Shown here piece after piece: positions 21,188 to 29,113 of a stretch of DNA of 38,492 nt; the first letter of the stretch is position 1; each line of letters starts with the position of its first letter. The translations under genes were made by a program, and so were the position numbers. This stretch comes from a virus, in IMG/VR virus record IMGVR_UViG_3300001450_000094, positions 1 through 38,492 of that record, one strand, 5' to 3'. A model generated the notes under the pieces. It was not told the origin of the DNA and made no database searches. It saw only the letters and a list, made by a program, of their open reading frames with translations.

Positions 21188-22676
21188 AGAAGAGTTCCAA
21201 GCTGCGTTGGAATTTTCTCGCAACAGCGTGGCAGCATACGCTCGCCTTATGTGGCCTGCTTTTGAAAATCCCAAGCACATTCAGTTCCTGTCTAAAGTAT
21301 TACATGAAGTCGAAAACGGGAAAAAAGACCGCATTATCATTACGCTTCCTCCTCGACACGGTAAATCAAATCTTTGTAGTCAGTTTTTCCCTGCTTGGTA
21401 CCTTGGTAGGCATCCCGATCATTTTGTTATCAGTAGCAGCTACGCTCAGCATCTTGCAGATGATTTCGGGCGTAAGGTACGAAATCTACTTACTGACCCG
21501 ATGCACAGGGCGGTGTTTCCGGAATCGGTAATTTCAGAGGACTCCGCCTCTGTACAGAAGCTAGCTATGACCAAAAACGGGGGATACTACGCTATTGGGC
21601 GTGGCGGATCTATCACGGGTCGCGGAGGACACCTCGTTATTATTGATGACCCGCTAAAGGACCGCGCAGAAGCAAACAGCGACACCACGCGGCGTATGTT
21701 GCAGGAATGGTTCCAGTCAGTTGTTTATACGCGCCTTATGGTCGGCGGTAAGATTTTAGTTATCCAAACGCGCTGGCACGAGGACGACCTTGCCGGATGG
21801 CTGCTTCGCGACCACCTAGATGACGGGTGGGAACTTATAAACATGCCCGCGATTGCGGAAGAAGACGAAGGCTGGCGTGCAGAAGGCGAAGCACTGTGGC
21901 CGTCGCGATATCCGCTATCTATTCCCGCAGGGGAAAAGGGCATGAGTTTAGAGCGTATTCGGCGGGCTATTGGTACTGTGGACTTTCAATCCCTGTATCA
22001 GCAGCGTACCGGATTTCGTGACGGTAATGATTTTAAAGCGTCTTGGATGGACGACAGTAAGTTTTCCAAAGTGAACTCAAAACAGATGACCAAGTACATA
22101 TTGGTAGATCCTGCCAATAACAAAGGTAAAAAATCTGACTATACTGCTATGATGGTTATTGGTCTGGGGCCAGACCGGAATGTGTATTTGTTGGACATTA
22201 TACGAGACAAGCTGTCCTTAACGGAACGAGCAGAAAAGCTGTTTCGCCTGCACAAGAAATGGAAACCCGTGCGTAGCGTAGTGTACGAACAATACGGGGC
22301 GCAGGCAGACAGGGCGTATTTTGAAGAGAAGATGGATGAGCTATCCTACAGGTTCAGGATTCAAAGCGTAGGTGGCAAGGTCAAGAAAGAAGACCGGATC
22401 AGGCGTCTTGTTCCGTGGTTTGAGAACGGCAGGATTTATACACCTGAAAATCTTTGGTACACTGAATCCTATGAATTGCGAGAAGTAGACCTTGTAAAGA
22501 CATTGCGTAACGAAGAGTACTTGGCTTTTCCTAGCGCAGTGCATGACGACATGATGGACGCATTGTCTAGGTTCCTAGATCCTGAAGTAATTTTAGACTG
22601 GCCTATGACCGAAGAAGAATTGGAAAACCAAGATTTTGGTACCGACGACGACGGCGGCGGTTGGATGAGCGTATGA
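21177..22676 (+). CDS. terL: Terminase large subunit
   Basis: 499 aa from the ATG at 21177 (an in-frame TTG lies one codon upstream). ATPase: Walker A TLPPRHGKS (57-64), Walker B HLVIIDDPL (152-160), and the coupling-motif region after QTRWHEDD. Nuclease: YILVDPANNKGKKSDYTAMMVIG supplies the first Asp, VVYEQYGAQ the acidic Glu in the middle, and AVHDDMMDAL the final Asp. It packages DNA into the prohead with the ATPase and cuts the concatemer with the RNase H-fold nuclease. Size and motif style match headful-type phage terminases, in keeping with the P22-type portal downstream. Confidence 0.95.
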   Translation: MASEEEFQAALEFSRNSVAAYARLMWPAFENPKHIQFLSKVLHEVENGKKDRIIITLPPRHGKSNLCSQFFPAWYLGRHPDHFVISSSYAQHLADDFGRKVRNLLTDPMHRAVFPESVISEDSASVQKLAMTKNGGYYAIGRGGSITGRGGHLVIIDDPLKDRAEANSDTTRRMLQEWFQSVVYTRLMVGGKILVIQTRWHEDDLAGWLLRDHLDDGWELINMPAIAEEDEGWRAEGEALWPSRYPLSIPAGEKGMSLERIRRAIGTVDFQSLYQQRTGFRDGNDFKASWMDDSKFSKVNSKQMTKYILVDPANNKGKKSDYTAMMVIGLGPDRNVYLLDIIRDKLSLTERAEKLFRLHKKWKPVRSVVYEQYGAQADRAYFEEKMDELSYRFRIQSVGGKVKKEDRIRRLVPWFENGRIYTPENLWYTESYELREVDLVKTLRNEEYLAFPSAVHDDMMDALSRFLDPEVILDWPMTEEELENQDFGTDDDGGGWMSV

Positions 22677-22679
22677 CCC

Positions 22680-23012
22680 ATGAAAAAACGAAAAGGCGAA
22701 CCACGCATAATTACAGATTCTCACAGGGAGAAACTTAGAGTGAACATGGCAAAAGCACGAGAAGCACGTTCAGAGAAATCTGCAGGGCGTAAAAGCCTTA
22801 TTAATGCAGACCAAGACAAGCTTCGAGAAGCTGCGTCTGTAATGCGTGGATTGCTTAATAAAGTTTCTACTACCTACGGCAGCGGAGAACTGGATACACG
22901 TTTCTGTTTGGGTTGTGAAAAAGATTACGTAGATTTGATTCCCAATAGTTGTCCCTGTCAGGCGGCGCACAAATTTGTGCAATCCGTAGAGGAGGCCCTT
23001 GGCAATGGCTAA
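22680..23012 (+). CDS. Hypothetical protein between terminase and portal genes
   Basis: 110 aa, not recognised. The N-terminal half is strongly basic and helical (KKRKGEPRI...REKLRVNMAKAREARSEKSAGRKS); the C-terminal half has a Cys cluster, CLGCEKDYVDLIPNSCPC, which could bind zinc. A basic helix plus zinc knuckle suggests DNA contact, and the position suggests a packaging or portal-assembly accessory. The start lies three bases after the terminase stop. Its end overlaps the portal start by 8 bases. The GGAGG used by the portal gene is inside this gene. Confidence 0.7.
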   Translation: MKKRKGEPRIITDSHREKLRVNMAKAREARSEKSAGRKSLINADQDKLREAASVMRGLLNKVSTTYGSGELDTRFCLGCEKDYVDLIPNSCPCQAAHKFVQSVEEALGNG

Positions 23013-25116
23013 GAAAGAAAAAAAAGACGACATCCGTGAGCTTGATTTAATTAAGACAATTGGCGCAAATATTAAAGCTGCCACTGATCAGCAAAGCGAT
23101 TGGCGAAAAGAATCAGAGCAGTGCGATAATTTTGTAGCGGGCCATCAGTGGGATAAGGCCGATGTGAGCCGTATGCGCGAGGCCCAAAAGCCTGCCATTA
23201 CCTACAACCGTATTCAGCCTATGGTCAATGCGATTGTAGGTACAGAAATTCAGAACCGTCAGAAGATGATTTTTGTTCCTCGTCACCCCACGGACGAGGA
23301 AGCTTCTGGCGCGTCAGACCTAGCCACAGAAGCTTATACGTGGGCCTTGGATCAGTGCAACGGTGAGTACGAACGCACCCAAGCTTTTCGGGACATGGTT
23401 GTCCGTGGCATTGGTTGGATGTCCACGCGCATGGATTACAACGACGACATTGACGGTAAGGTAATGTTGGAGCGCGTAGACGGCATGGAAATGCACTACG
23501 ATCCTGATGCGCGTAAACAAAACCTTGAAGACGCTAACTGGGTGTCTCGCCATCGCATTATGAAGATGAGCGAAGTCTACACAATCTGGCCCGACAAAGC
23601 CGACAAGATCAAAGCCATGGCCGCAGCCGAAGGGGACGACATGTCTGTTTGGGGCGGGGGCCGTGGCATCCAGCCTAATCAGATTCGCAACTCTTCTCCC
23701 CAAGTTCCGTATGGAATGAACTACAGTTCCTATACTCCCGGCGGGCCACAGACCGAGAATGTGACCACAAAGGGGGCAAGCTCCTACGGTACTCAGACTC
23801 GTAAAGTTCCGGAGCGTGATCCGTTTAAGACGGGGTATGTAAACATTACGGAATATCAGTGGCGCGAAAAGCACACGATTTTTCGCGTGCTGGACCCTAA
23901 CGGGGACATTTCTACGCTGACCGACGAAGAGTACAAAGTACTTAAAAAGCGCCTTAAGAATCTGGAAGATTCGGGGAACGTGGTTGAGCAGTACCGGTAC
24001 AAGTATCACCGGGTATTCCTGTGCAACAACATGATCCTGCAGGAAGACGATCTACCCTTTAATTATTTTACGTATCAGCCCATGACTTGCTTCTGGGATG
24101 CGCGGGACAAGATTTGGTACGGACTAGTTCGGGCCATGATTGATCCGCAAAAAGGCGCAAACAAATATTTCTCCCTTGGCGTACACCTGTTTAGCGTATC
24201 TCCTAAAGGCACGATGCTGGCGGAAAGCGGGGCGTTTATGAACCCGCAAAAGGTGGCTACGGATTGGGCAAAGCCCGGAGCGGTAATCCACCTAAAACCC
24301 GGAGCGTTGTCTCAGTCTATGGTTAAGGTTGAGCCAGCGCCCGCTTTTCCCCAAGCGGCTACTACAATGATTCAGTACAGCATTGAGTCGTTGCGTGAAG
24401 TTACTGGCATCAACATGGAAATGCTTGGTCAGTCTGAGGGTTCTCAGCCCGGTAAGGCTATTGAAAACAAGCAAATCCAAGGGCTCACTATTATGAGTCC
24501 TATCTTCAACGCCTACACCCGATACCGGGAAACCGAAGCGCGGGTCATGTTGGAGTATTTGAGAACATTTTTAACGGACGGTCGTTGGATTAGAATCGGG
24601 GGACCTTACAACGCGCAGTACCTCCAGCTTGTGCAGGATGATTTGGCCGATGCGTATGACTTGATGCTAGATGATGCGCCGACTGATCCCAACCAAAAAG
24701 CAAAAGTTTGGGAACAGTTGCAGCCCTTGATGCCAATGCTGGTGCGGCAGGGTGTGTTTCCCATGTCGTTGCTGGATTACGCACCTCTTCCCGCTAGTGT
24801 TGTTTCGGCTGTAAAGAAGGAAATGGAGACACTAAAACAGCAGCAAGCAGAAGGTGCTGAACAACAGACTCCTGAAAAAGATCAGAACCCCGAATATATC
24901 CAAGCCGAAATCGACTACAAGAAAAGCCAAGCCGAACTATCTCGTGCCCGCGCACAAGCCTTGCTGCGTGAATCGAATATGGATGTGGCTACTCAAGCAC
25001 AAACGTTGTCCCTTAGAGACGAAGACGCAGAAATTGAAAGGCGTTTGGGCGACGACAATAGCGCAGACCAAATGACCACAGTGACAAGGCTACAATCACC
25101 GAAAGTGAGCGGATAA
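23005..25116 (+). CDS. Portal protein (P22-like)
   Basis: 703 aa from the ATG at 23005, with GGAGG nine bases upstream. Residues about 30-200 (QSDWRKESEQCDNFVAGHQW, AQKPAITYNRIQPMVNAIVGTEIQNRQKM, and the YERTQAFRDMVVRGIGWMSTRMDY block) are characteristic of the P22 gp1-type portal family, and the length (about 700 aa) fits. A helical, charged C-terminus (IQAEIDYKKSQAELSRARAQALLRES) matches the barrel/crown region of large portals. It forms the dodecameric DNA gate of the capsid and the docking site for adaptor proteins. Near residues 215-260 a Gly/Pro/Ser/Tyr-rich loop looks like an insertion. Confidence 0.93.
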   Translation: MAKKEKKDDIRELDLIKTIGANIKAATDQQSDWRKESEQCDNFVAGHQWDKADVSRMREAQKPAITYNRIQPMVNAIVGTEIQNRQKMIFVPRHPTDEEASGASDLATEAYTWALDQCNGEYERTQAFRDMVVRGIGWMSTRMDYNDDIDGKVMLERVDGMEMHYDPDARKQNLEDANWVSRHRIMKMSEVYTIWPDKADKIKAMAAAEGDDMSVWGGGRGIQPNQIRNSSPQVPYGMNYSSYTPGGPQTENVTTKGASSYGTQTRKVPERDPFKTGYVNITEYQWREKHTIFRVLDPNGDISTLTDEEYKVLKKRLKNLEDSGNVVEQYRYKYHRVFLCNNMILQEDDLPFNYFTYQPMTCFWDARDKIWYGLVRAMIDPQKGANKYFSLGVHLFSVSPKGTMLAESGAFMNPQKVATDWAKPGAVIHLKPGALSQSMVKVEPAPAFPQAATTMIQYSIESLREVTGINMEMLGQSEGSQPGKAIENKQIQGLTIMSPIFNAYTRYRETEARVMLEYLRTFLTDGRWIRIGGPYNAQYLQLVQDDLADAYDLMLDDAPTDPNQKAKVWEQLQPLMPMLVRQGVFPMSLLDYAPLPASVVSAVKKEMETLKQQQAEGAEQQTPEKDQNPEYIQAEIDYKKSQAELSRARAQALLRESNMDVATQAQTLSLRDEDAEIERRLGDDNSADQMTTVTRLQSPKVSG

Positions 25117-25117
25117 A

Positions 25118-25690
25118 ATGCCAATGATTATTATTAATGGAGAACTGGCAGAACAGTTTTCCTACGATGAAGCGGGCCTGATGCAGGCCGTACAGGCTTA
25201 CGCAGCCGCAAAATCGCAGGGCGGACAAGTAGACCTTGTAATTGACATGACAAAGGCTGGCCCTGATCTAAGCGGTATTATGGAACAGGTAGCGCCTTTT
25301 ATGATTCCCTATGAGGGATCGCAGGAAATGTTGAAAATTAACGTAGAAGAGCTTGCGGGTTCTGCCGGTGGCGCAACCCCAGCGATGGGCGATCCCGCAG
25401 GAGGACCCCCCAGCGGACCTCCGGGCATGAGCATGGGCGCTCCTGCGGGCGGACCTCCGGGCATGGGTGGACCTGCGGGCGGACCTCCGGGCATGGGTGG
25501 ACCCCCGGGCGGACCCCCGGGCATGGGTGGACCTCCGGCAGATATGACTATGGCTAATTCCACAGGGGGCGATCCTATGCAAGGAGCGGGCGGAGCAACC
25601 AGTGCAGAAGGGGATTTGGCAGACGGTATGGTACAGAAAGCCCGTAAAATAATTAAACCTCATGGGAAAAAGGGAGGGTACGCAGTATGA
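25118..25690 (+). CDS. Head-module protein with collagen-like Gly-Pro-Met repeats
   Basis: 190 aa. Residues 1-85 are a compact alpha/beta part (MIIINGELAEQFSYDEAGLMQAVQAYAAAKSQGGQVDLVIDM). Residues about 86-145 are low complexity made of GGPPGMGGPAG-type repeats encoded by a 30-base tandem repeat. The end is basic (ARKIIKPHGKKGGYAV). Family not recognised. The gene lies between portal and scaffold and its stop overlaps the next small gene by ATGA, so a capsid-assembly role is likely. The repeat number may vary between relatives. Confidence 0.75.
   Translation: MPMIIINGELAEQFSYDEAGLMQAVQAYAAAKSQGGQVDLVIDMTKAGPDLSGIMEQVAPFMIPYEGSQEMLKINVEELAGSAGGATPAMGDPAGGPPSGPPGMSMGAPAGGPPGMGGPAGGPPGMGGPPGGPPGMGGPPADMTMANSTGGDPMQGAGGATSAEGDLADGMVQKARKIIKPHGKKGGYAV
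25451..25540 (+). repeat. 30-bp tandem repeat, three copies, in the Gly-Pro-Met gene
   Basis: Units at 25451-25480, 25481-25510 and 25511-25540 encode GPPGMGGPAG-like decapeptides and differ by a few bases; a diverged unit with a 6-base insertion precedes them (25415-25450). In-frame length change is expected here. Confidence 0.85.
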
Positions 25691-25782
25691 GTACGGAACG
25701 AAAGTACTACAAACTAGACGTAGAGAAGTACCTTGAGCAAAAAGAACACAACGAGTTGTACAACAAAAAGGGGAATAAGTAA
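25687..25782 (+). CDS. 31-aa micro-protein coupled to the scaffold gene
   Basis: The frame starts as ATGA inside the stop of the Gly-Pro-Met gene and ends as TAATG inside the start of the scaffold gene. The peptide STERKYYKLDVEKYLEQKEHNELYNKKGNK is charged and helical. A perfect fit between two genes with both coupling overlaps makes translation likely, either as a functional peptide or as a bridge passing ribosomes to the scaffold gene. No family recognised. Confidence 0.6.
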   Translation: MSTERKYYKLDVEKYLEQKEHNELYNKKGNK

Positions 25783-26858
25783 TGGGTTTTTTTGATGACG
25801 AGGCCGCAGTAGCTTCTATTCCAAGTGAAACAGATTTGTCGGGGGAAGTTCCTCACGACGAAGAAGCAAAAGAATTTTTTGCGGAAAACCACGAAGAACC
25901 CGTTGTAGAAGAACCCGTTGTAGAAGACGCACCAGCTACTCCTGAACAGGATGTGTTTGCTCAAGCGCCTGAAGAAACCGTTAGCCAAGTTCCAATCTCA
26001 GATTTGCTTCTAGAGAGACGGCGAAGGCAGGCTATGGAAGGGGAGCTTCAGGATCAGAAGCAAACCTTGGCTGTAATGAACGAGCGTATTATGAACGCTC
26101 AACGCGTGCAGCAGATGCAGCAGATGCAAGAACAGCGTCAGCGTCAGGCGGAAGAGAACCCGGCTCCAGATCCTGAAGAAGATCCTATCGGCGCAGCAAA
26201 CCACAAGATTGGTATGCTAGAGCAGCAGTTGCGAAACGTAGCCCGGACCACGGCTCAGCAGCAGCAAATGGCTCAGCAGCAGCAACAGCAGCAAGTAGAA
26301 GAGGCCGCTCTTAACGATATTGTCGTGCAGTCTCAAAATCTTCAGCAGCAGTTTGTTCAAGAGAAATCGGACTATTGGGACGCTTTTCAGCATTTGATGG
26401 ATACTCGTACTTCAGAGCTTCAAACCATGGGATACGACGGCGCAAACCTCCAGCAGATTTTGGAGAACGAAAAAGGTATGATTGTTAACAGTTGTATCGA
26501 ACGTGATACGCAAGGAAACATGTCTGGTTGGAAGCAAAATCCGGCAGCAGTAGCGTACAGTTTGGCCCAGCAACGTGGCTACGTAGACGCTGCTACGCGA
26601 CAGGCGCAAGCTCAGGCGGCTCAAGCGGCTCAGGCGGCTCAGGTCCCACAACCCCGCGCCCCTGTCCAAGTCTCTTCTCAGGACCGTTTGAACATGATGA
26701 ACAAAGGTGTCCAAGCCGCCCGTAATTCGGGCAATATTGGGGCTACAGCCGAGCAGGGAGTGCTGGGTTTGGATCAACTAGCTGAGATGACTGACGCCCA
26801 ATTTGAGCAATTCCAAAGAGATAATCCGGGTATTATTGACGCAATGCTTGGAAGTTGA
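25782..26858 (+). CDS. Capsid scaffolding protein
   Basis: 358 aa. The N-terminus is acidic (DDEAAV...EEPVVEEPVVEDAP). The middle is Gln-rich coiled coil (QRVQQMQQMQEQRQRQAEE, then a run of MAQQQQQQQVEE). The C-terminal part contains an Ala/Gln repeat and a conserved-looking SQDRLNMMNKGVQAARNSGNIGATAEQGVLGLDQLAEMTDAQFEQFQ. Composition, length and the place directly before the major capsid gene are typical of scaffolds, whose helical C-terminus contacts the coat protein during prohead assembly. I see no protease motif, so it is probably released whole or cut by the host. Confidence 0.85.
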   Translation: MGFFDDEAAVASIPSETDLSGEVPHDEEAKEFFAENHEEPVVEEPVVEDAPATPEQDVFAQAPEETVSQVPISDLLLERRRRQAMEGELQDQKQTLAVMNERIMNAQRVQQMQQMQEQRQRQAEENPAPDPEEDPIGAANHKIGMLEQQLRNVARTTAQQQQMAQQQQQQQVEEAALNDIVVQSQNLQQQFVQEKSDYWDAFQHLMDTRTSELQTMGYDGANLQQILENEKGMIVNSCIERDTQGNMSGWKQNPAAVAYSLAQQRGYVDAATRQAQAQAAQAAQAAQVPQPRAPVQVSSQDRLNMMNKGVQAARNSGNIGATAEQGVLGLDQLAEMTDAQFEQFQRDNPGIIDAMLGS

Positions 26859-26883
26859 TACTTTATTAATCGAAATCCGCCGT

Positions 26884-26997
26884 GGTTCGGGGCGTGTGCC
26901 GAACCTGCTTCAGTCCGCGTAGAGGCTGTTTCGCTAATTATCGAGGCGTAATTCGGTAACACTTGGGCGGTGTTGGAGTCCTAGTGTCGGTCCCGAC
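26884..26997 (+). ncRNA. Three hairpins in the leader of the major capsid gene
   Basis: The 178-base gap between scaffold and capsid genes has no gene but holds three stem-loops: GGTTCGG/CCGAACC (26884-26890 with 26899-26905, 8-base loop), AACAC/GTGTT (26958-26962 with 26970-26974) and GTCGG/CCGAC (26986-26990 with 26993-26997). None has a T-run, so they are not typical terminators. They may be RNA processing or stabilising structures that raise capsid expression. It was checked for a tRNA fold and no cloverleaf could be made. Confidence 0.55.
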
Positions 26998-27036
26998 CAC
27001 AAAATAAATTCTAACCTAAATTTAAGGAGCCTTATT

Positions 27037-28350
27037 ATGGCTACGGATAGCGGAAATCCGCAATACACTTATGGTGTGAACGATGCGCTCGCCGTCAAGA
27101 TTTGGGCCAAGAAGCTTTTTGTGGAAGCTCTCAAGCAGACTCTCCTCGACAAGTTCATTGGCACAGGCAATGACGCAGCGATTCAGGTAAAAGACGATCT
27201 CTCGAAAACCTCCGGTGACAAGCTCACCTACGGTCTTCGCATGCAGCTTGGTGGCGATGGTGTCATTGGCGATTCGACCCTCGAAGGGAACGAAGAAGCT
27301 CTGACCACGTACACTGACAGCATCTACATCGACCAGCTTCGCCACGCGGTGAAGGTTGTCGGCAACATGTCGCAGCAGCGTGTCAACTTTGACATTCGCG
27401 CTGAAGCGCAGAGTGGCCTTGTCGATTGGTGGGCTGACCGTCTCGACAGCAACTACATCAACCAGCTTTCGAGTAACCGTTACGCTCAGCTTCGCACCGA
27501 CTTGTCGGTTAGCACCTTTGCCATTACGGGCATGAACACGATTGATAGTGTTTACGTAGGGGCTGCTCCCAATGCTGCAGCAGTTGCAGCCGGCGCGGTT
27601 CCTGCTGTAGAAGATCGCGGAGTAATTCCTGCGAAGTACGGTATTGTGGGCGCTGGCTCTGCCGCAAACAATATTAGCGTTTCTTCGGCTACTGCTGACA
27701 CTGGTTGGTCTACTTGGGAAGCCAACATTGTTAAGTCGCAGGCAAACAGAAACTCCATCGGCACTACTGCAGGCAACGACCAGTACTTCCGTTTGTCCAT
27801 GTTGGACGCGGCTGTTGTCAAAGCCCGCACGATGCAGACTCCTATCCGTCCGATCAAGTTGAACGGAATGGAAGTGTACGTTGCTATCCTGCATCCGTAT
27901 CAGGTCCTCGATCTGCGACGGAACACCAACAATGGTCAGTGGATGGACATCCAGAAGTCGGCCATGATGGGTGGACAGATCACCAGCAACCCGCTCTTTA
28001 CCGGCGCGGTTGGCATGTACAATGGTGTGATCATTCACGAGGATGCTCGTATTCCTCGGGCCGGTTCGGGTTCCAAGACTGATCTTGGTAGCGCGACGAC
28101 TTACAAAGACGTTTGCCGAGGCATCTTCCTCGGTGCGCAGGCCGGTTGTGTGGCCTTCGGTCGCTCCTACGGAATGACCGGAAGCAACGTCAAATACAAG
28201 TGGACGGAAGTTCTTAACGACTATGAGAACCAGTTGGGCGTTTCGGCGGCTCTGGTTTACGGTTGTAAGAAGACTGTCTTCGATAGCAAGGATTTCGGTA
28301 CTCTTGCCCTGTCGAGTGTTTCGACTGGCGAAGCTACCGTTATCGGATAA
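27037..28350 (+). CDS. Major capsid protein (N4-gp56 family-like)
   Basis: 437 aa. The N-terminal block YGVNDALAVKIWAKKLFVEALKQTLLDKFIGTGNDAAIQVKDDLSKTSGDKLTYGLRMQLGGDGVIGDSTLEGNEEAL is the hallmark start of the N4-gp56 coat family, an HK97-fold group. The C-terminal part (GVIIHEDARIPR...CRGIFLGAQAGCVAFGRSYG...YKWTEVLNDYENQLGVSAALVYGCKKTVF) also fits the family. AAGGAG lies eight bases before the ATG. The gene uses many more C-ending codons than its neighbours, as expected for the most abundant late protein. Confidence 0.93.
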   Translation: MATDSGNPQYTYGVNDALAVKIWAKKLFVEALKQTLLDKFIGTGNDAAIQVKDDLSKTSGDKLTYGLRMQLGGDGVIGDSTLEGNEEALTTYTDSIYIDQLRHAVKVVGNMSQQRVNFDIRAEAQSGLVDWWADRLDSNYINQLSSNRYAQLRTDLSVSTFAITGMNTIDSVYVGAAPNAAAVAAGAVPAVEDRGVIPAKYGIVGAGSAANNISVSSATADTGWSTWEANIVKSQANRNSIGTTAGNDQYFRLSMLDAAVVKARTMQTPIRPIKLNGMEVYVAILHPYQVLDLRRNTNNGQWMDIQKSAMMGGQITSNPLFTGAVGMYNGVIIHEDARIPRAGSGSKTDLGSATTYKDVCRGIFLGAQAGCVAFGRSYGMTGSNVKYKWTEVLNDYENQLGVSAALVYGCKKTVFDSKDFGTLALSSVSTGEATVIG

Positions 28351-28364
28351 GGGAGGAGTGAAAA

Positions 28365-28859
28365 ATGGCTGATATTAAATCTAATCAGGTCAAAACGAAC
28401 TCTCCTGCAATTATACAGCCTACGGGTTCCGTTACGTTGGAGTTTTCTTTTTCCAACGCGACAGAGGATTATGTTTCCGCATCGGATAGACTTCTTGCTT
28501 TGAAGTTGCCTGCCGGGGCTTTGATTACAGGTTGTTTTGCGGCATCAAGCTCTGTTACTACCAGCGCCAAGTTTTCTGTGGGAACTGCGTACACAAAGGC
28601 TAATGGCACGGATGGGTCGTCTACGGTTTCAGTGTACCTTCTTGAAGCTGCAGCGGGCACCGCTGCTCGTGTGCTCACTCTGGGTGCTCGCAAGGCGCTT
28701 ACTGTGGCGTCCATTCCCGGCGATGCAAAGGACGATACGATTTACCTGACCATTAGCGCAGACGCTAATCAGGCCAAGGATAAGTTCAAGGACATTTCGG
28801 GTTTCGTCACGTACACTCTGCAGAAGAGTGAGCGTTTTGTTCCGTCTGCGGACCAGTAA
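28365..28859 (+). CDS. Probable capsid-associated (decoration-like) protein
   Basis: 164 aa, family not recognised. The sequence is beta-rich and soluble, with alternating Ser/Thr/Val strands (GSVTLEFSFSNATEDYV, AAGTAARVLTLGARKALTVASIPGDAKDDTIYLTISADA). A strong GGGAGGAG ribosome site precedes the ATG. The place directly after the major capsid gene, before the terminator at 29075, and the codon style shared with the capsid gene suggest a decoration or head-stabilising protein made in high amount. A minor structural protein is the alternative. Confidence 0.65.
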   Translation: MADIKSNQVKTNSPAIIQPTGSVTLEFSFSNATEDYVSASDRLLALKLPAGALITGCFAASSSVTTSAKFSVGTAYTKANGTDGSSTVSVYLLEAAAGTAARVLTLGARKALTVASIPGDAKDDTIYLTISADANQAKDKFKDISGFVTYTLQKSERFVPSADQ

Positions 28860-28870
28860 GGAGATAGATT

Positions 28871-29047
28871 ATGTCTAATAAAGTTTATGGCAGTAAGACA
28901 GATACGAAGGATGCCCCGAGCACTGGTCAGATTACGACCGGTGCCAAGGGTGCCAACTCGGTTTTTGCAACCGGTCCCGAAGGGGCTGTGCGCGTGGGTG
29001 CGTATCTTAATGACAATACCAACCCTAACAAAGTCAAACGCGGCTAA
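28871..29047 (+). CDS. Small structural-module protein
   Basis: 58 aa, too short for usual size cut-offs. GGAG lies about eight bases before the ATG. The peptide is Gly/Thr/Lys-rich and positively charged, with a VYGSKTDTKDAPSTGQITTG start and an NPNKVKRG end; no family recognised. It is the last gene before a strong terminator, in the capsid transcription unit. It may be a head-associated peptide. Confidence 0.65.
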   Translation: MSNKVYGSKTDTKDAPSTGQITTGAKGANSVFATGPEGAVRVGAYLNDNTNPNKVKRG

Positions 29048-29074
29048 TAGCGTTTAGCTCTCGATTGATGGAGG

Positions 29075-29109
29075 AAGGCCGGGGGCATCTATGTCCCCGG
29101 CCTTTTTTT
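29075..29109 (+). terminator. Rho-independent terminator after the capsid unit
   Basis: An 8-bp GC stem (GGCCGGGG 29077-29084 with CCCCGGCC 29095-29102), extendable by two A-T pairs, has a 10-base loop and is followed by TTTTTTTC (29103-29110). It lies 28 bases past the small gene and only four bases before the adaptor start codon, so it separates the abundant capsid message from the tail genes. Confidence 0.93.
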
Positions 29110-29113
29110 CTTT

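Noticed and set aside
23320-24009. 229-codon open frame antisense to the portal gene
   Set aside because: Shadow of a well supported portal gene; no ribosome site and no recognisable motif.
26859-27036. tRNA gene or attP in the capsid leader
   Set aside because: Stem-loops are present but no cloverleaf with anticodon, T-loop and acceptor pairing could be built.
27022-28038. 338-codon open frame antisense to the major capsid gene
   Set aside because: It results from the C-ending codon bias of the capsid gene. The product has no domain-like sequence, and the sense strand is a clear capsid protein.
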